A program made the translations under genes and the position numbers. Shown piece by piece: positions 17,815-27,509 of a stretch of DNA of 64,000 nucleotides. Below the pieces are notes generated by a model. It ran no database searches. It was not told where the DNA came from and worked only from the letters and a program-made list of their open reading frames with translations. Each line of letters begins with the position of its first letter. Within the stretch, counting starts at the first letter, position 1. The DNA lies in NCBI RefSeq assembly GCF_029223585.1, contig NZ_CP119424.1, forward strand, positions 1,302,001 through 1,366,000, given 5' to 3'. This DNA is from Photobacterium sp. DA100. GTDB lineage: Bacteria > Pseudomonadota > Gammaproteobacteria > Enterobacterales > Vibrionaceae.

Positions 17815-19146
17815 TTACTCGATAACATCGTTGAGTTCTATTGTAAAATCTTTAGATACCTTCGAATGATTACCCATGTTAAGCGAGCTTACAATTCTAA
17901 ACAGTGTATCCGCTTGATTGGTGGTAAATTGTTTTTCATTATTCTCTGAATAGGCAATTTCAACCAATTCATCGAGCAGTTCTTTGCCTTCTCTATTAGA
18001 GCTGATCGCTTGTCTAACATTATAAACACCTAATAGATGTGATAACGCCAATAAGTCATTGATTGCAGATTTGTAGTTTTTTTCATTAATCTGTTTTAGA
18101 TAAGATTGTTTTCTATACCTCACCTTTACATGAATTGAGTTTCGATATCGTGTGACCCACCGCTTATGATTTTTCACATAGATAACAACAACTATGAAAG
18201 CCAGACATAATGCAGCGAATATTGTTAGCAAGGTTGCCCAGTCATTTTTAATCGATACGAATACATTACCACCAACTTCATCTTGATTTAGTGTATTGAC
18301 AACTTCACCTACTTGAATTGTACGCTCTTTAAGCTCAATAACTTGCCTCTTATTGGTAGATGTATCCCACCAAACAAACGACAACTCAGGTAATGTATAG
18401 GTACCATCGTTGTCAAGCATATAAGTTATCACCACTTCTTTATGAGTTTGGTTTACCCTTTCCCTCGGGCGATAGATTTCTTCAACTTTAGGAGATGTTT
18501 GAAGTATCTCAATACCAGGGATTGCGTTAATTTCTATTGTCGGCATTAACATAGTTGGTGCATCTTGCGCAATAATATATATAGAACGCTCAATCGCATC
18601 ACCCACTTGAAACTCTTTGACCAGTTCGCTCGAAAAGTTGTCTTTCACTTCCATATGCTCAGTAACAACATAAAAATCGTCAGCAGCTAACTCTTGTTGC
18701 TTAACCACGTCAATAGTGAATGATTTAGTCTGTATCGTAGTTTTATCTTCCTGAGTATTTTCCGTTTCCTTTGCTATCAACTTGACTGTACTACTCGGTA
18801 ACGCCAGTTTTCCCGCCTTTAAAGGATAAACTGTTAACGTCTGTTGGTATGTAAACGTTTGAGCATCTTTATGCTTGAGTTTAATAGGGGGTGGTTCAAT
18901 CGTGACGGCATTGTCAAATGTTTGATAAACGATAGAAGTATCTTTAGACAGCTTAATAGCTGACTCGATTTCGAGCTCGAAAACAACGGGCTCAAATGGA
19001 ATTATAGAACCTTCTTGGTTTACGCGAGTTATCGACACACTAATATCATTCGCTGCTATCGCCTCATCCAATGTTTGCGCAATAACAGTTGGCGCTAGTA
19101 TAGTAGCTAGGAATAACAGGACTGTATACAAGCTAATTTTTTTCAC
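17815..19146 (-). CDS. batD: BatD-like protein (oxygen tolerance family)
   Basis: A 443-aa protein with a signal peptide (LYTVLLFLATILAPTVIAQT), tandem beta-rich domains in the periplasm (about residues 25-300), one membrane helix near residue 310 (LLTIFAALCLAFIVVVIYV) and a cytoplasmic tail. This is the BatD layout, though on the short side. Bat proteins form membrane complexes with MoxR ATPases; their exact role in proteobacteria is unclear. It is the last gene of the minus-strand arm, with its start overlapping the stop of the TPR gene by one base. Confidence 0.8.
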   Translation of the reverse strand: MKKISLYTVLLFLATILAPTVIAQTLDEAIAANDISVSITRVNQEGSIIPFEPVVFELEIESAIKLSKDTSIVYQTFDNAVTIEPPPIKLKHKDAQTFTYQQTLTVYPLKAGKLALPSSTVKLIAKETENTQEDKTTIQTKSFTIDVVKQQELAADDFYVVTEHMEVKDNFSSELVKEFQVGDAIERSIYIIAQDAPTMLMPTIEINAIPGIEILQTSPKVEEIYRPRERVNQTHKEVVITYMLDNDGTYTLPELSFVWWDTSTNKRQVIELKERTIQVGEVVNTLNQDEVGGNVFVSIKNDWATLLTIFAALCLAFIVVVIYVKNHKRWVTRYRNSIHVKVRYRKQSYLKQINEKNYKSAINDLLALSHLLGVYNVRQAISSNREGKELLDELVEIAYSENNEKQFTTNQADTLFRIVSSLNMGNHSKVSKDFTIELNDVIE

Positions 19147-19787
19147 TATTCCACCTTTTCCGCAACAGAATTCCTAAGCTTTTTCTCTAAAGCAAACTTC
19201 TTCTGTAAAAAAAAAGAAGGGTTAACTTTAACTTGCTCCAACCACATTTCATCAGTTGGTATTGTTACAGGAATGCCTAGTTGCTTTTCTTCTTCAGATT
19301 CTGGCTCTGGATTAGACTGCTCATCATCCATAGCCAAAGAATCGTTTTTGTTAGGTTTACTTTTATCACTTTTAGTTTGTTGTGCTAATGCACTGACGAT
19401 TTCCAAATTGGTGATGAAGTCTTGATTTTCAGGATCAAACTCCAATAGTTCGGTATAAATCTTCTGAGCACCAAAATATTCACCATTGTGCGCGAAAGCA
19501 TTAGCCCGAGCAAACATATCTTTTTTGCTGCCAGCATATTCCCAAAGTTGTCCGGCAAGCTCAAACTCTTCAATGGCATATAAACTATATGCTTTCCAGC
19601 GAGCATCGGTAAACTTGTCAGCCGCTAAGTCATAATCTTGATTACTAAACAGCAATGCACCTTGCTGATCGGGCGTCAACCATAGGTTTATAAATGCTTG
19701 GGGGTTGAGGTATCCCCAGACCGCAACAATAACGATAGTTAATGAAGCGACTATGTATTTAAAACGCTGTTGAATTTTAATTACCAT
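19146..19787 (-). CDS. TPR protein (BatC-like)
   Basis: 213 aa with an N-terminal membrane helix (YIVASLTIVIVAVWGYL) and about three tetratricopeptide-like repeats (residues 45-130, with LLFSNQDYDLAADKF and FGAQKIYTELLEFDPENQ), then a polar acidic linker. In many vibrios this part is fused behind the BatB VWA domain; here it is a separate gene overlapping the BatB-like stop by seven bases. It probably scaffolds the Bat complex at the membrane. Confidence 0.75.
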   Translation of the reverse strand: MVIKIQQRFKYIVASLTIVIVAVWGYLNPQAFINLWLTPDQQGALLFSNQDYDLAADKFTDARWKAYSLYAIEEFELAGQLWEYAGSKKDMFARANAFAHNGEYFGAQKIYTELLEFDPENQDFITNLEIVSALAQQTKSDKSKPNKNDSLAMDDEQSNPEPESEEEKQLGIPVTIPTDEMWLEQVKVNPSFFLQKKFALEKKLRNSVAEKVE

Positions 19788-20710
19788 TTAATTGTCCAAC
19801 CTTTTCTAAACCAAAACAGTTGAATTATCATTATTATTAGTAGTAATAAATATCCAGAATCGTACCAAGGAAGTGCGTTATCTGCGGCGTTTTTTATTTG
19901 TGAGCGAATGGCATCATCAACCTTCTCAACATCTTCTCCTCTTGGGGCAAAAGCAACGAACTCACCAGAATTTTCGCTAGCCATAGACTCCATCGCTGTT
20001 GTAGCCCCCTCATCAATGGCGTTAAACCCCCAGATAACTAGGTTGCTAGGGTTTTCAGTATTCTTTTGCTTAAATGCTTGGCTCGCTTGTGGGTTCGATT
20101 TGTCGGTAATTAATAGAATCGTAGATTGAATATCATTGCTAGTGATTAAGCTATCAACCAATGGTACAACCGCGGCAGGGTTTTTACCTTTTTCTGGCAT
20201 AATCCTAGGGGTTAACGTACCCAAAAAATGTTCAATCATCCTTCTATCATCAGTTACTGGCATTGCTATGTGCGCACTGCCTGAATACACAATCAGAGCG
20301 GTGTTAGTATCCCCACGTCGCTCCAATAATTGGATTATTTTCTGCTTTGCGCGTGTTAGCCGACTTGGCTGTATGTCTTCGCTATTCATCGTTTGCGACA
20401 AGTCTAAGGCGATTATCAAAACAGCGTCATCTTTGATAAAGGGCGAAGGCTGCTGATACCAACTAGGGCCAGCGAGGACAATGGTTGATAGTATCAAGAA
20501 CGGTAGCAACAAAAGTCTTGGCGACAAATACTGTAATCGATTCCCTTTAATCGTCAATTGCTCAATAATTTGAGGCGACATGACTTTTTTCCACTGCGTT
20601 AAATGTGTTGCTTCCCGAGCAACTAACCAATAAATAAAGAGGCTTGGAACCAAAAATAGTAACCAAAGCGGTCTTAAGAAATGAAAATTCACAATCCAGT
20701 CAGGCCACAT
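19781..20710 (-). CDS. batB: VWA-domain membrane protein (BatB-like)
   Basis: About 309 aa: two N-terminal membrane helices, a von Willebrand A domain (about residues 80-260) with the metal site in ALDLSQTMNSED and a C-terminal helix. The frame is open to 20752, but the ATG at 20710 directly follows the BatA stop (TAA-T-ATG) and has AGGGAAG before it, so it was chosen. The third MIDAS position is Thr, not Ser. It lies in the Bat operon between BatA and the TPR gene. Confidence 0.8.
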   Translation of the reverse strand: MWPDWIVNFHFLRPLWLLFLVPSLFIYWLVAREATHLTQWKKVMSPQIIEQLTIKGNRLQYLSPRLLLLPFLILSTIVLAGPSWYQQPSPFIKDDAVLIIALDLSQTMNSEDIQPSRLTRAKQKIIQLLERRGDTNTALIVYSGSAHIAMPVTDDRRMIEHFLGTLTPRIMPEKGKNPAAVVPLVDSLITSNDIQSTILLITDKSNPQASQAFKQKNTENPSNLVIWGFNAIDEGATTAMESMASENSGEFVAFAPRGEDVEKVDDAIRSQIKNAADNALPWYDSGYLLLLIIMIIQLFWFRKGWTIKW

Positions 20711-20711
20711 A

Positions 20712-21734
20712 TTATTCTTCCCTCTGTAAGACACGACGCTGATTGCGGGCACTTGAAATAACTACTTTCGTTCTTCTATAAAACGATGGTAAAAGAGCAA
20801 TAAAGTTCAAAACAATATATAAAGCAAGAGGCACGTAATGCAGACTCGTTTTAGGTCGAAAACTCAACGTTTCATACTCCTGCTTTTCGAGCGTATTAAT
20901 TCGATTGTATACATTATTTAGCTCCTCTCTATTGTATGCTTGGAAGCTTTCGCCACCAGTTATCTCAGATATTTTGAGGAGAGTATCGACGTCTAATTTG
21001 TATTCTCCTTTGCCATTCGGGTCACCCATCGCGATAGTATAAATTTTAATGTCAAATTTTTTGGCCACTTCTGCAGCTTTAATTGGGGGCATTTTAGAGC
21101 CAGTATCATGCCCATCAGTTAACAATATGAGTACACGATCTTTTATTTTATTCTGTTCAAAAGCACTTACAGACAATCCTATCGCATCACCGATAGCCGT
21201 TTGCCAACCAGCGACACCTAAAGCAGACTGGTTTAACAACGATAACCAAGTGTCAATATCCTGAGTAAATGGGGCTTGAAGGTAGGCGGCATCACCAAAC
21301 AATATTAAACCTAATCTATCGTTCTCACGTTGCTGAGCAAACTCTGCAAGTACTTGCTTTGATGCTGTCAAGCGATCTATAGGTTGTTTATTTAGGTCAC
21401 AAAAATCTTGTTCTGACATTGAACCTGAAAGATCAAGTGCAACCATTATTTCCTTGGCTGCATTTTTTTGTTCAATCGGCTCCCCAATCAATTCAGGTTT
21501 TGCAACGGCTACGACCAAACTGCACCAGCCAAGGAACAATAATACCCGTTGTAAATTGCTTCGTCGTAATTTTACTGCCCCGGTACTTGGTGTTTTGACA
21601 GTTGAAAAAATCACCTTTTGGAAAAAAGGAACTTGTATCGCGTCTTTTTGCTCTTTATAAGTCGAAAAAAGAAAATATACGGCAATAGGCAAGAACAAAG
21701 CAAAAAGTGCCCAAGGGTAAGCTAACTCTATCAT
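20712..21734 (-). CDS. batA: VWA-domain membrane protein (BatA-like)
   Basis: 340 aa with two N-terminal membrane helices, a VWA domain with complete MIDAS motif (VALDLSGSMSEQDF, about residue 95; later TDGHDTGS) and a C-terminal helix. It starts with ATG overlapping the DUF4381 stop by four bases. It is the first of the two adjacent VWA genes, the usual BatA-BatB order. Confidence 0.85.
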   Translation of the reverse strand: MIELAYPWALFALFLPIAVYFLFSTYKEQKDAIQVPFFQKVIFSTVKTPSTGAVKLRRSNLQRVLLFLGWCSLVVAVAKPELIGEPIEQKNAAKEIMVALDLSGSMSEQDFCDLNKQPIDRLTASKQVLAEFAQQRENDRLGLILFGDAAYLQAPFTQDIDTWLSLLNQSALGVAGWQTAIGDAIGLSVSAFEQNKIKDRVLILLTDGHDTGSKMPPIKAAEVAKKFDIKIYTIAMGDPNGKGEYKLDVDTLLKISEITGGESFQAYNREELNNVYNRINTLEKQEYETLSFRPKTSLHYVPLALYIVLNFIALLPSFYRRTKVVISSARNQRRVLQREE

Positions 21735-22234
21735 TTTTCCCCCTCATGAGTATTTATCCAAAGCTTCACTTGTCGGGCTAGTTCGTTAAATTTACTCTTC
21801 TCTAGACTTTGCCTATCACCATGGGCCAATTGATTCAGCATACCTTTGTATTCCGTCGAAAAGGCACATATGTTGCATTCATTATCTAACCAAACCTCCC
21901 AGTTTTCACCGACCAAAGAGCCAACGTCCTCTCTTGAGTATGCATAAAGCGCCACTCGCTTCAGCAATTGAGGCAGTAACACGTATGTGTTTGGGTTTTC
22001 TTTAAGGTTCTCTAACTCCAAGATGGCCTTTCTACGATATGCATTTCGCTGATAGTTTTTAAAGGCTTTTAGTAGAAACATAAACACTAAAAGCGTAACT
22101 ATCAGCAAAACGGCGAGCCAACCGGATGTTTGTGGCCACCAACTAATTTCTTGGGGTGGTGATACCTCAATGAGGCCTTTTAATTCAGGGTTGCCCCATG
22201 CCTTTGAGTCTAAAAATTGATTATCTTCAGCCAA
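21731..22234 (-). CDS. DUF4381 family protein
   Basis: 167 aa with one membrane helix (about residues 37-57, WLAVLLIVTLLVFMFLL) and a cytoplasmic domain with RRKAILELENLKENPN, typical of DUF4381 proteins of Bat/MoxR operons. It opens the minus-strand arm. Its promoter should lie in 22235-22335, next to the IS630-type remnant. Confidence 0.8.
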   Translation of the reverse strand: MAEDNQFLDSKAWGNPELKGLIEVSPPQEISWWPQTSGWLAVLLIVTLLVFMFLLKAFKNYQRNAYRRKAILELENLKENPNTYVLLPQLLKRVALYAYSREDVGSLVGENWEVWLDNECNICAFSTEYKGMLNQLAHGDRQSLEKSKFNELARQVKLWINTHEGEK

Positions 22235-22335
22235 AATAGCGCTCTTCAGTAAAATGAGTAAAAAAATGTTGAAAAATCAGACAACAGGATGAAGCATGAA
22301 TGGGCACTAACTTACTATACATATACCCGCGATCG

Positions 22336-22690
22336 ATGATGATGCTTGATTTCTTCAATAATGAGGATCATGCTACAGCTCAATAAGAGCCATAGTTTGA
22401 GTTACAGATAAGTATCCCGATGACCCACCATTTTCAGGTATCAGTTTTTCAGATTATTCATAGTCTTTGAAGTGACGAAGAACTGTCGTTTCATGGATTG
22501 GCAGAGCCTGTGAAATCATGGAGGTACTCCAACCTTCAGATGCAAGAAATACCGCTTTTATACGGTCGCGAACTCGACCGTCACGAGTCTTATCATGCCG
22601 TTTTTCAAGTTCTTGCTTCTGCTATTGGGTTAGAGTCTTTTCATAGTGTGTAGCATGATCCTCATTATTGAAGAAATCAAGCATCATCAT
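22336..22690. mobile_element. IS630-family remnant with 41-bp perfect inverted repeats (MITE-like)
   Basis: Bases 22336-22376 and 22650-22690 are exact reverse complements over 41 positions (inner ends ...GATCATGCTAC / GTAGCATGATC...). Between them, on the minus strand, is the start of an IS630-type transposase: EKRHDKTRDGRVRDRIKAVF, then LASEGWSTSMISQALPIHET and a stop after HFKDYE. Only the N-terminal HTH region remains. The element occupies the space between the two divergent arms of the MoxR/Bat cluster. Confidence 0.75.
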
Positions 22691-22783
22691 TGAACACGGA
22701 TATAGAGTTGAATAATGATTTAAATCCTATTACGTAGTAGGTTCTAAAACTATTTCTCTATTTCATTCTTTGTGGACTAGTAA

Positions 22784-23752
22784 ATGAACACAACTTTAGA
22801 GCAAGTGCTTGATTTAAAAAAACGCTTGATGGTCTCTGTAATTAACCAGATTCATATGGCCGACACACTTATTATCGCTTTATTAACAAACGGTAACGTA
22901 TTGTTAGAAGGTTTACCTGGCACAGCAAAAACACGCTCAATAAAAGCCTTATCAAAGGCATTAAGTGTCCAATTAGGTCGTGTACAATTTACACCAGATC
23001 TGCTTCCCACTGATATTACTGGCACAGAGGTTTATCAAGAAGTAAACGGTAAAGCAACTCTAACATTTCAACCTGGCCCAGTATTTAATAACTTCCTACT
23101 TGCGGATGAAATAAACCGCTCTCCAGCAAAGGTACAAGCAGCATTACTTGAAGCGATGGAAGAAAGGCAAGTAACCGTGGCAGGTCAAACGCATCGTTTA
23201 CCTGAATTATTTATGGTACTGGCAACTCAAAATCCTATTGAACAAGAAGGCACTTATCCATTACCAGAGGCACAGATGGATAGATTCTTAATGAAAATCT
23301 CACTAGATTATCCAGGATTAGATGCCGAAATTGACATTATCAAATTAATGCAAAAAGAAGATAGCAACTCTGTAGAAGTATCTGAGCCAATCAGTACGGA
23401 TGTGATTTTTGATGCACGAGAGCAAGTAAAAAAAATCCATTGCAGTGATGCGATTATAAAGTATATCGCGAGCATTATTGTTGCGACCAGAAAACCGCAA
23501 GCATTCGAAGACTCAATGTTATCCACATGGATCGCGACTGGAGCGAGCCCAAGAGCTAGTATTGCGTTAGACAAATGTGCTCGAGCTTATGCCTGGTTAA
23601 ATAACAAAGACTTTGTTGACCCACTTGATGTACAACATGTAGTACATGCTGTTCTAAGACACAGAATCGCCCTGAGCTATGATGCATTATCTGATGGAGT
23701 AAGCTCGGATCAGGTGATTGACGAAATCATTAAACATGTTGCCGTTGCATAA
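22784..23752 (+). CDS. MoxR-type AAA+ ATPase
   Basis: 322 aa, complete MoxR layout: Walker A LEGLPGTAKT (about residue 42), Walker B LLADEINRSP (about 107), sensor I in LATQNPIEQEGTYPLPEAQ and the C-terminal lid domain with TGASPRASIALDKCARAYAW. MoxR ATPases act as chaperones for VWA proteins, here probably BatA/BatB. It leads the plus-strand arm and is followed six bases later by the DUF58 gene. Confidence 0.93.
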   Translation: MNTTLEQVLDLKKRLMVSVINQIHMADTLIIALLTNGNVLLEGLPGTAKTRSIKALSKALSVQLGRVQFTPDLLPTDITGTEVYQEVNGKATLTFQPGPVFNNFLLADEINRSPAKVQAALLEAMEERQVTVAGQTHRLPELFMVLATQNPIEQEGTYPLPEAQMDRFLMKISLDYPGLDAEIDIIKLMQKEDSNSVEVSEPISTDVIFDAREQVKKIHCSDAIIKYIASIIVATRKPQAFEDSMLSTWIATGASPRASIALDKCARAYAWLNNKDFVDPLDVQHVVHAVLRHRIALSYDALSDGVSSDQVIDEIIKHVAVA

Positions 23753-23758
23753 ACGCTT

Positions 23759-24700
23759 ATGAAAAATATCCCAAGTGATCTCTTTCCAAATATATACACA
23801 AACGTCGATTTACTAAAACGTTTAAAGTATAAAGCGACTGGCTTTTCATTTTTTCCTGAACAACCGGTCGATAGCGTGTTGACTGGAATAAATGCCTCTC
23901 GTTTAAGAGGTCGAGGCTTAAACTTTGAAGAAATGCGTCAATACCATATAGGCGATGATATTCGCACAATGGACTGGAAAGTGACTCTTCGCACAAAAAA
24001 ACCTCATGTAAAAGTGTTCACCGAGGAACGTGAGCGCAATGTGATTTTGCTCGTAGACCAAAGGCTGTCCATGTTTTTTGGTAGCGAAAAGAAAATGAAA
24101 TCCGTCATTGCTGCAGAGGCTGCATCACTAGCATCTTGGAAAGTAATCGAATCTACTGATAGACTTGGCGCCATCATTTTTAACGATGAAGAAACGGTTT
24201 ATTTTAAACCTCAGCGAAGTAGTCAACAGGTGGTAAAAGTTCTTTCTGAACTAGTTAAAAAAAATCAGCAACTTAAGCAAGGAAGCACATCCGTATCACA
24301 TTCTGAATCTATTAACAGAGCCTTTGAAAGGCTGTCTCGTGTAGTAAATCATGACACTTTGGTCATTCTTATATCAGACGGTCGCGGCTGGGATAATAAA
24401 ACAACCGAATATATCAGAAAGCTGCGACAACACAGTGAGTTGATACTGTTTCATATAGTTGACCATTTGGAAAGAACCCCTCCCCCATTGGACCAGATGA
24501 TTTTGAGTGATGGGCAACTCCAAGTGGAGCTCTCCACGCAAGAACCCGTCGTACTATCAAAATTTGCTGACGACATAGTTGCTCAATTGGATACACTTTC
24601 CACTATTTCCAAAAAATACAAGATACCTGTCTTGTCCTTTGACACATTACATGACACAGCAACGCAAGTGCGAAAGAAATTGTCAGGGCCGGGCGCTTAA
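23759..24700 (+). CDS. DUF58 protein (VWA-related partner of MoxR)
   Basis: 313 aa with the DUF58 core RGRGLNFEEMRQYHIGDDI and MDWKVTLRTKKPHVKVF, followed by a VWA-like part whose metal site is degenerate (LLVDQRLSMFFGS; no DxSxS). Genes for DUF58 almost always follow moxR, as here. The stop overlaps the stop of the convergent LysR gene by four bases. Confidence 0.9.
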   Translation: MKNIPSDLFPNIYTNVDLLKRLKYKATGFSFFPEQPVDSVLTGINASRLRGRGLNFEEMRQYHIGDDIRTMDWKVTLRTKKPHVKVFTEERERNVILLVDQRLSMFFGSEKKMKSVIAAEAASLASWKVIESTDRLGAIIFNDEETVYFKPQRSSQQVVKVLSELVKKNQQLKQGSTSVSHSESINRAFERLSRVVNHDTLVILISDGRGWDNKTTEYIRKLRQHSELILFHIVDHLERTPPPLDQMILSDGQLQVELSTQEPVVLSKFADDIVAQLDTLSTISKKYKIPVLSFDTLHDTATQVRKKLSGPGA

Positions 24701-25665
24701 TCTTGACCCTGCACCACCCCAGAAATAATTTCTCCCACTTTACTAATTAACCATTGGTAAAGTGGGGACTGATGATTCTGTGTGTGATGAAAAGAACTTA
24801 TGCAGAATTTGTCTATTGGCAGAGGTTTAATATTTCTCATTGATTTCAAAGTCAACTCTTGAGGTAATTGTCGTTTATTTGTCAACAATGTAATCATTAC
24901 AAGGTTAGATTTGCTGACTAAATGATATAAACTCAGGTTACTCTCTGCTCGTAATCTCATATCAATCCCTAAACGTTGATACGTTTGTTGAAACAGCGCT
25001 TGATAACGATTTAGTTCTGGGATAATTAGTCCAGCGACTTGCTCACCGTTAAGGTCTTCGTTTCTAACCTCACTATCCGCCAGTCGATGATCTTTTCTAA
25101 CAACTATAGCCAGCGGAATTGACACTATTCTGGTTTCTCGAAGGCTTTTATTGGTAGTAAAAAGGTCGCCAAACTGGTGTGAGGCACTTCCCCCATCTGG
25201 TACCAAATTAATACCAATTTGAATGTCCCCTTTTTCAATTTTTTCGCTTGTATTCTCATCCCAATTAGTTAGATTAAATCGAACTAATGGCAGTTCCTTG
25301 CTTAACTCTAATAATAACTCACCACCAATTTGCTCAAATAATGTTGGTGTAACTGCAATATTGATCTTCTCATTAGCTTTTTTAGGATCAAACTCTTCTG
25401 GCAAAAGACACAATGAGTATAAATCGTTTAGTTTAGCATCTAGCGTTTCACCAATGGCTATCGCTCTACTTGTTGGGACAAACTCATTGCTCACACGAAC
25501 AAAAAGTGGGTCGTCTAACTCGTCCCTTAATCGACTTAAAGACTTACTGACTGCAGTACGTGTTATGCCCAGCTTCTTAGCCGTCGATTTAGCGTTTCTG
25601 GACTTATAAAGTTCGTTAAATACTTTTAGTAAATTTAAATTTACATCCGATTTAGCGCTTTTCAT
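24697..25665 (-). CDS. LysR family regulator
   Basis: 322 aa. The HTH is at about residues 8-66 (LNLLKVFNELYKSRNAKSTA, then GITRTAVSKSLSRLRDEL), in a NodD/LeuO-like style. The substrate-binding domain follows from about residue 95. It is divergent from the DUF1254 gene at 25859, the likely target, and convergent with the DUF58 gene. Being inside the Tn7-like element it is probably cargo. Confidence 0.87.
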   Translation of the reverse strand: MKSAKSDVNLNLLKVFNELYKSRNAKSTAKKLGITRTAVSKSLSRLRDELDDPLFVRVSNEFVPTSRAIAIGETLDAKLNDLYSLCLLPEEFDPKKANEKINIAVTPTLFEQIGGELLLELSKELPLVRFNLTNWDENTSEKIEKGDIQIGINLVPDGGSASHQFGDLFTTNKSLRETRIVSIPLAIVVRKDHRLADSEVRNEDLNGEQVAGLIIPELNRYQALFQQTYQRLGIDMRLRAESNLSLYHLVSKSNLVMITLLTNKRQLPQELTLKSMRNIKPLPIDKFCISSFHHTQNHQSPLYQWLISKVGEIISGVVQGQD

Positions 25666-25858
25666 TATGGATTCTCTTTAACAGTCAACTGAAGCAACAT
25701 TAGCCAATGATGACAAATTTTCACATTCGATTGTCCTTATAAATCATAACCGCTGCGGCTATATTTATCTAACAATTTATTACGTGAAATATTTAAAATT
25801 ATCCGTCTATTAATAGATTACTAATCTCCCAACCCTCAAAACATTTTAAGGCATTAAT

Positions 25859-27370
25859 ATGAGTTTTTTTAACAAATTAGCATGTGCAGTAGCAGTTAGT
25901 GCTGTTGCATTCAGCGCTACAGCCGCGAATAATAACCACGATTGGGCCAGAGGTTCACATCAGGTTGACACATCGATTGGCAAGCTCGAGTACTACAATG
26001 GTTTCCCAACAGACGAAACCGCGCAAAAGCTATATGACGAGTTAGACTATCAACGCGCAGTACAAGCCTACATTGATACTGTTCCATTTGTAGCTTATCA
26101 AGGTTGGTATGAAGGTCTTGTCAAGATTGGTGCAGGTAAGGTAACCGACACCCCCGTCTTTACTAAAATGTTAGACGCTTCGACTTGTATTTTCACGGGT
26201 AATGAAACCACTATTTATGGAGCTAACGCCTTCTTCCTTAACGGGAAGCCAGTAGTGTTAGAAATTCCTGCTGGCATCATGGCTGGTTTAATCAATAATG
26301 CTTGGCAACAAGAATTAACACCTATCGGCTTAGTTGGTCCGAATCAAGGTAAAGGTGGTAAGTATCTGATATTGCCTCCGGGTTACGAAGGTGATATCCC
26401 TGAAGGCTATCAGGTTATTCAAAGTGATACCGACAAGATTGTATGGATGGCTCGTGGATTTGTTACACCAAACCAGACTGAAGAAGGTGCTCGTGATCTA
26501 TTACGTAAGATTAATGGTTACGAACTTGCCAACGCAGGAAAAAATAACAAGCCAAATATTGTTGATTTAGGCGAGGGTGCAGACGATTGGTGCTACACAG
26601 AAACTAACGGTTACTTTGACCAGTTAGCTCGTGGTTGGGAAAAAGAGCCTGGTCGAGTTCAAGACAAGATGCTACAAGGTAAACTATACACTTTAGGTAT
26701 CCCAGTAGGAGAAAAACGAGTAGCACCAGATGCTCGCCTACAAAAAATCTTAGACAAAGCTGAAGTAATGGGTCGTTCAATGGTTAATACCATAGCCTAT
26801 GCGAGTAAAGATGAAGATATTACTAAATGGGAGGGTAGAAAGTACGAAAATGTCTTCCTAGGTAAAGATGCTACCGTTTGGGAAAATGATAAGTACATAG
26901 AGGTCGACCGCCGAGCACAGTATACTTATCAAGCCATTACCGCCTCTCATGCAATGGTTGCAGAATGGGTTGGCAAAGGTTCTAAATATTTTGCTGGTAC
27001 CGTGGATAATGACGGCAAGCGATACGACGGAGCGAATACATATCGTGTACCTGTTCCAGCGAAAGTACCTGCAGGACGCTTTTGGAGTGTAACGTTATAT
27101 GATTCAGCAACCCGCTCTATACTTAAAAATAAAACGGGTGTCGCTTCCATTGACTCATATGGTGACTTTGAAAGAAACAGTGATGGTTCAGTAGACATAA
27201 TTCTTTCTCCAAATAAGCCAGAAGGTATGGAGAAAAACTGGATTCAAACTAATGAGGGCGCAGGCTATTTCTTCTACTTCCGTGTTTACTCACCTGAAAA
27301 AGAGTACTACACATCATTCATTATGGACGATGTAGAGCATGTGAAAGATGGTGAAGTAAGTCTTCGATAA
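25859..27370 (+). CDS. DUF1254/DUF1214 domain protein, secreted
   Basis: 503 aa with a cleavable signal peptide (LACAVAVSAVAFSATAANNN). The N-terminal DUF1254 region (YNGFPTDETAQKLYDELDYQ, AYIDTVPFVAYQGW) is followed by a C-terminal DUF1214 region (PAGRFWSVTLYD, GDFERNSDGSVDIILSP). The family is common in marine bacteria; its biochemical role is unsettled. It is monocistronic with its own terminator and a divergent LysR regulator, and it is the last intact cargo gene before the distal transposon end. Confidence 0.85.
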   Translation: MSFFNKLACAVAVSAVAFSATAANNNHDWARGSHQVDTSIGKLEYYNGFPTDETAQKLYDELDYQRAVQAYIDTVPFVAYQGWYEGLVKIGAGKVTDTPVFTKMLDASTCIFTGNETTIYGANAFFLNGKPVVLEIPAGIMAGLINNAWQQELTPIGLVGPNQGKGGKYLILPPGYEGDIPEGYQVIQSDTDKIVWMARGFVTPNQTEEGARDLLRKINGYELANAGKNNKPNIVDLGEGADDWCYTETNGYFDQLARGWEKEPGRVQDKMLQGKLYTLGIPVGEKRVAPDARLQKILDKAEVMGRSMVNTIAYASKDEDITKWEGRKYENVFLGKDATVWENDKYIEVDRRAQYTYQAITASHAMVAEWVGKGSKYFAGTVDNDGKRYDGANTYRVPVPAKVPAGRFWSVTLYDSATRSILKNKTGVASIDSYGDFERNSDGSVDIILSPNKPEGMEKNWIQTNEGAGYFFYFRVYSPEKEYYTSFIMDDVEHVKDGEVSLR

Positions 27371-27398
27371 CACCTAGACGATTGACCAGTTAGTTCGA

Positions 27399-27433
27399 AG
27401 CCCCTAAGTATATTAGTTCGGGGGCTTTTTTAT
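27399..27433 (+). terminator. Intrinsic terminator of the DUF1254 gene
   Basis: AGCCCC(C)TA...GGGGGCT hairpin with TTTTTTA tail about 30 bases after the stop. Confidence 0.8.
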
Positions 27434-27509
27434 TGTCAGGTAAGACCCCACTACAATCGTGAGCGCCCCATAAACCCCGCATTCTATTAAGCTATCTCGA
27501 GACTTATGA

